This document shows positions 62,686-64,000 of a DNA stretch of 64,000 nt, in pieces. Position 1 is the first letter of the stretch. Every line of letters begins with the position of its first letter. The DNA comes from Anisakis pegreffii (Eukaryota > Nematoda > Chromadorea > Rhabditida > Anisakidae). The stretch is from NCBI GenBank assembly GCA_035041965.1, contig JAPYMA010000840.1, positions 62,001-126,000 of the forward strand, given 5' to 3'. Under the pieces are notes generated by a model that worked only from the letters and a program-made list of their open reading frames with translations, did not search any database and was not told the origin of the DNA. The translations under genes were made by a program, and so were the position numbers.

Positions 62686-63923
62686 TTCGTTCGGTAAATA
62701 TTCATTTCTTGCTTCACAAGGAAGTGGTGATATTTCAATTGATGAAAATCAACGAAGTAGGTAGGAATGTTTGGCGTTTGTAATGAGCACATTTTTCCAT
62801 TTGTACATTACAGAATTCAGTCCCTTCACTAGACAATTGCTGGGTTGATTGTCGATTTTTTTTAACGAGAGAAGAAGTCTTCGTAGTTCTTTCAGAGAGG
62901 AATTGAAAAGATTAGAATCATTCGAAAATGTTTTCCTTCATTTGCAAATTTGAGAGAAGTGTTGATAGTCGGAGGAAGTTCAGTGTAAAAAACCTTGAAC
63001 AGAGAATTTCTGAAACAAATTTGATGCGCATAGAAATATCCCGTTTCATATGTAAATATGTGTAATATATCGAATTTTGTTCAATCCATTTGCGAATACT
63101 CTAAAATACATGTAATAGGAAGTTACGCTTTAATGAAAAAACTCTTTTTGAATATTTGTAGCGGCATGAATCGTAACGTGTAAATATTGTTTGTGTATTA
63201 TATTCGTTTATTTTGCATTCGAAATTGTCGTTTCGTTTTGTTTTTCAAATTTTCGATATCTGTGATCGTTCATAATGGAAACGAGAAAATTTTCGCGAAT
63301 CAGTTCATCCAATGAATAATGTACGCAACTCTTTCTTCATAAAATACGTGAATTAATTCTGTGTTGTTTTTGTGGAAGTGATTGATGAGTAAAGTCATTT
63401 TCTTAAATTTGTCCATAAATATTATTTCGATACGATCAATCAGGTCATTTCAACCATTTTGTCAAGTATTTTATGTGCGTAGTAGTACAAATACACAGAG
63501 AAAGAAGGATATTAGTAGGATTTAATAGCCTTACTACGAGGTAATGAAGATCGAGAAAGTGTGTCAGTTTAAGTGAGGGTATTAGCGGTTGAATTGTTGA
63601 GGTGACTTGGTTGGTTGAGTTGGAGAAAGGATACTTCTCGCTGCCAGAAGTAGCACTGAGTGGCCAATGAACCAGTGAAAAGCTTGGGTTGGGTTGTTTT
63701 GTTCAATTGGAACTAATCAAAGCAAGCTCAGTTTTGCTTTGCATTTTTCATGAGTTAAAGCGAACATCTGTGATTCTTTCTCATAGTCTGATTGTGTTCC
63801 CTCTCTTATTTGGCAGAATTTAGTATGGAGTGGCCTTAAGAATGTAAGGGGGAGGGTGGAAGGGTTCTCGATGCTTGTTCGGTTCAACGCTCCACAAAAT
63901 CATTATTCCCCAAATATTTTCAG
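62686..63923. other. UBE3B 3' flank and upstream region of the next gene
   Basis: I see no gene here. A G-rich tract (GGGGGAGGGTGGAAGGG) at 63848-63864 precedes a good 3' splice site at 63921-63923. Confidence 0.4.
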
Positions 63924-64000
63924 TATTCATGATAAATATGAGATGGATATCGATGGTGGTAAACGTGAAGGATGCTCGATTAAGCCGTCGTTCATCCGCG
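63924..64000 (+). CDS. First visible exon of an unidentified gene, cut by window edge
   Basis: After TATTTTCAG the frame starting IHDKYEMDIDGGKREGC is open to the window end; an ATG at 63943 would start MDIDGGKREGCSIKPSFIR. A second frame from the ATG at 63938 is also open, so the frame is not certain. The acceptor could take either a cis exon or a spliced leader. I do not recognise the product. Confidence 0.35.

Overview
The window is nuclear DNA of a nematode, most likely a clade III species such as an ascaridoid. It is AT-rich, and the genes have many small exons separated by GT-AG introns of about 200-900 bases. The five recognisable genes all have close animal orthologues, and all lie on the + strand. 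The species call is inference; the gene identities rest on long, in-frame chains of exons whose phases all agree.

Layout. 1-4500: a transposon graveyard. It holds a decayed Gag nucleocapsid stub of a retroelement, four diverged copies of one repeat block, and a foldback element with two 413-bp inverted arms around a short tandem array. 5913-33795: one very large gene, the SWR1/p400-type chromatin remodeller (ssl-1 / Domino / EP400). I traced 50 exons encoding about 2948 residues, with a second, shorter form of about 2381 residues. The two forms differ at one splice decision: reading through the donor at 19878 adds a 582-residue Ser/Thr-rich tail, and using it joins the ATPase to a SANT-containing, Gln-rich C terminus more than 5 kb downstream. 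37306-41198: a single-domain hexokinase (458 aa) with a complete hAT-type MITE in an intron. 42905-45715: Arp2/3 complex subunit 1 (365 aa, WD40). 50885-51860: a small TMIE homologue (128 aa), part of the TMC mechanotransduction channel. 53601-62685: UBE3B, a HECT ubiquitin ligase, predicted at 1068 aa, the length I recall for the human protein. 63924-64000: the start of a further, unrecognised gene.

The genes belong to different processes (chromatin, glycolysis, actin nucleation, mechanosensation, ubiquitination) and do not form a pathway. The one meaningful neighbourhood is TMIE followed by UBE3B, which I recall being adjacent in C. elegans as well. Several non-coding structures stand out: a near-perfect miRNA-like hairpin in a remodeller intron, a strong G-quadruplex motif between the two alternative 3' ends of the remodeller, nested palindromes in a UBE3B intron, and an inverted copy of the TMIE intron 1 acceptor region.
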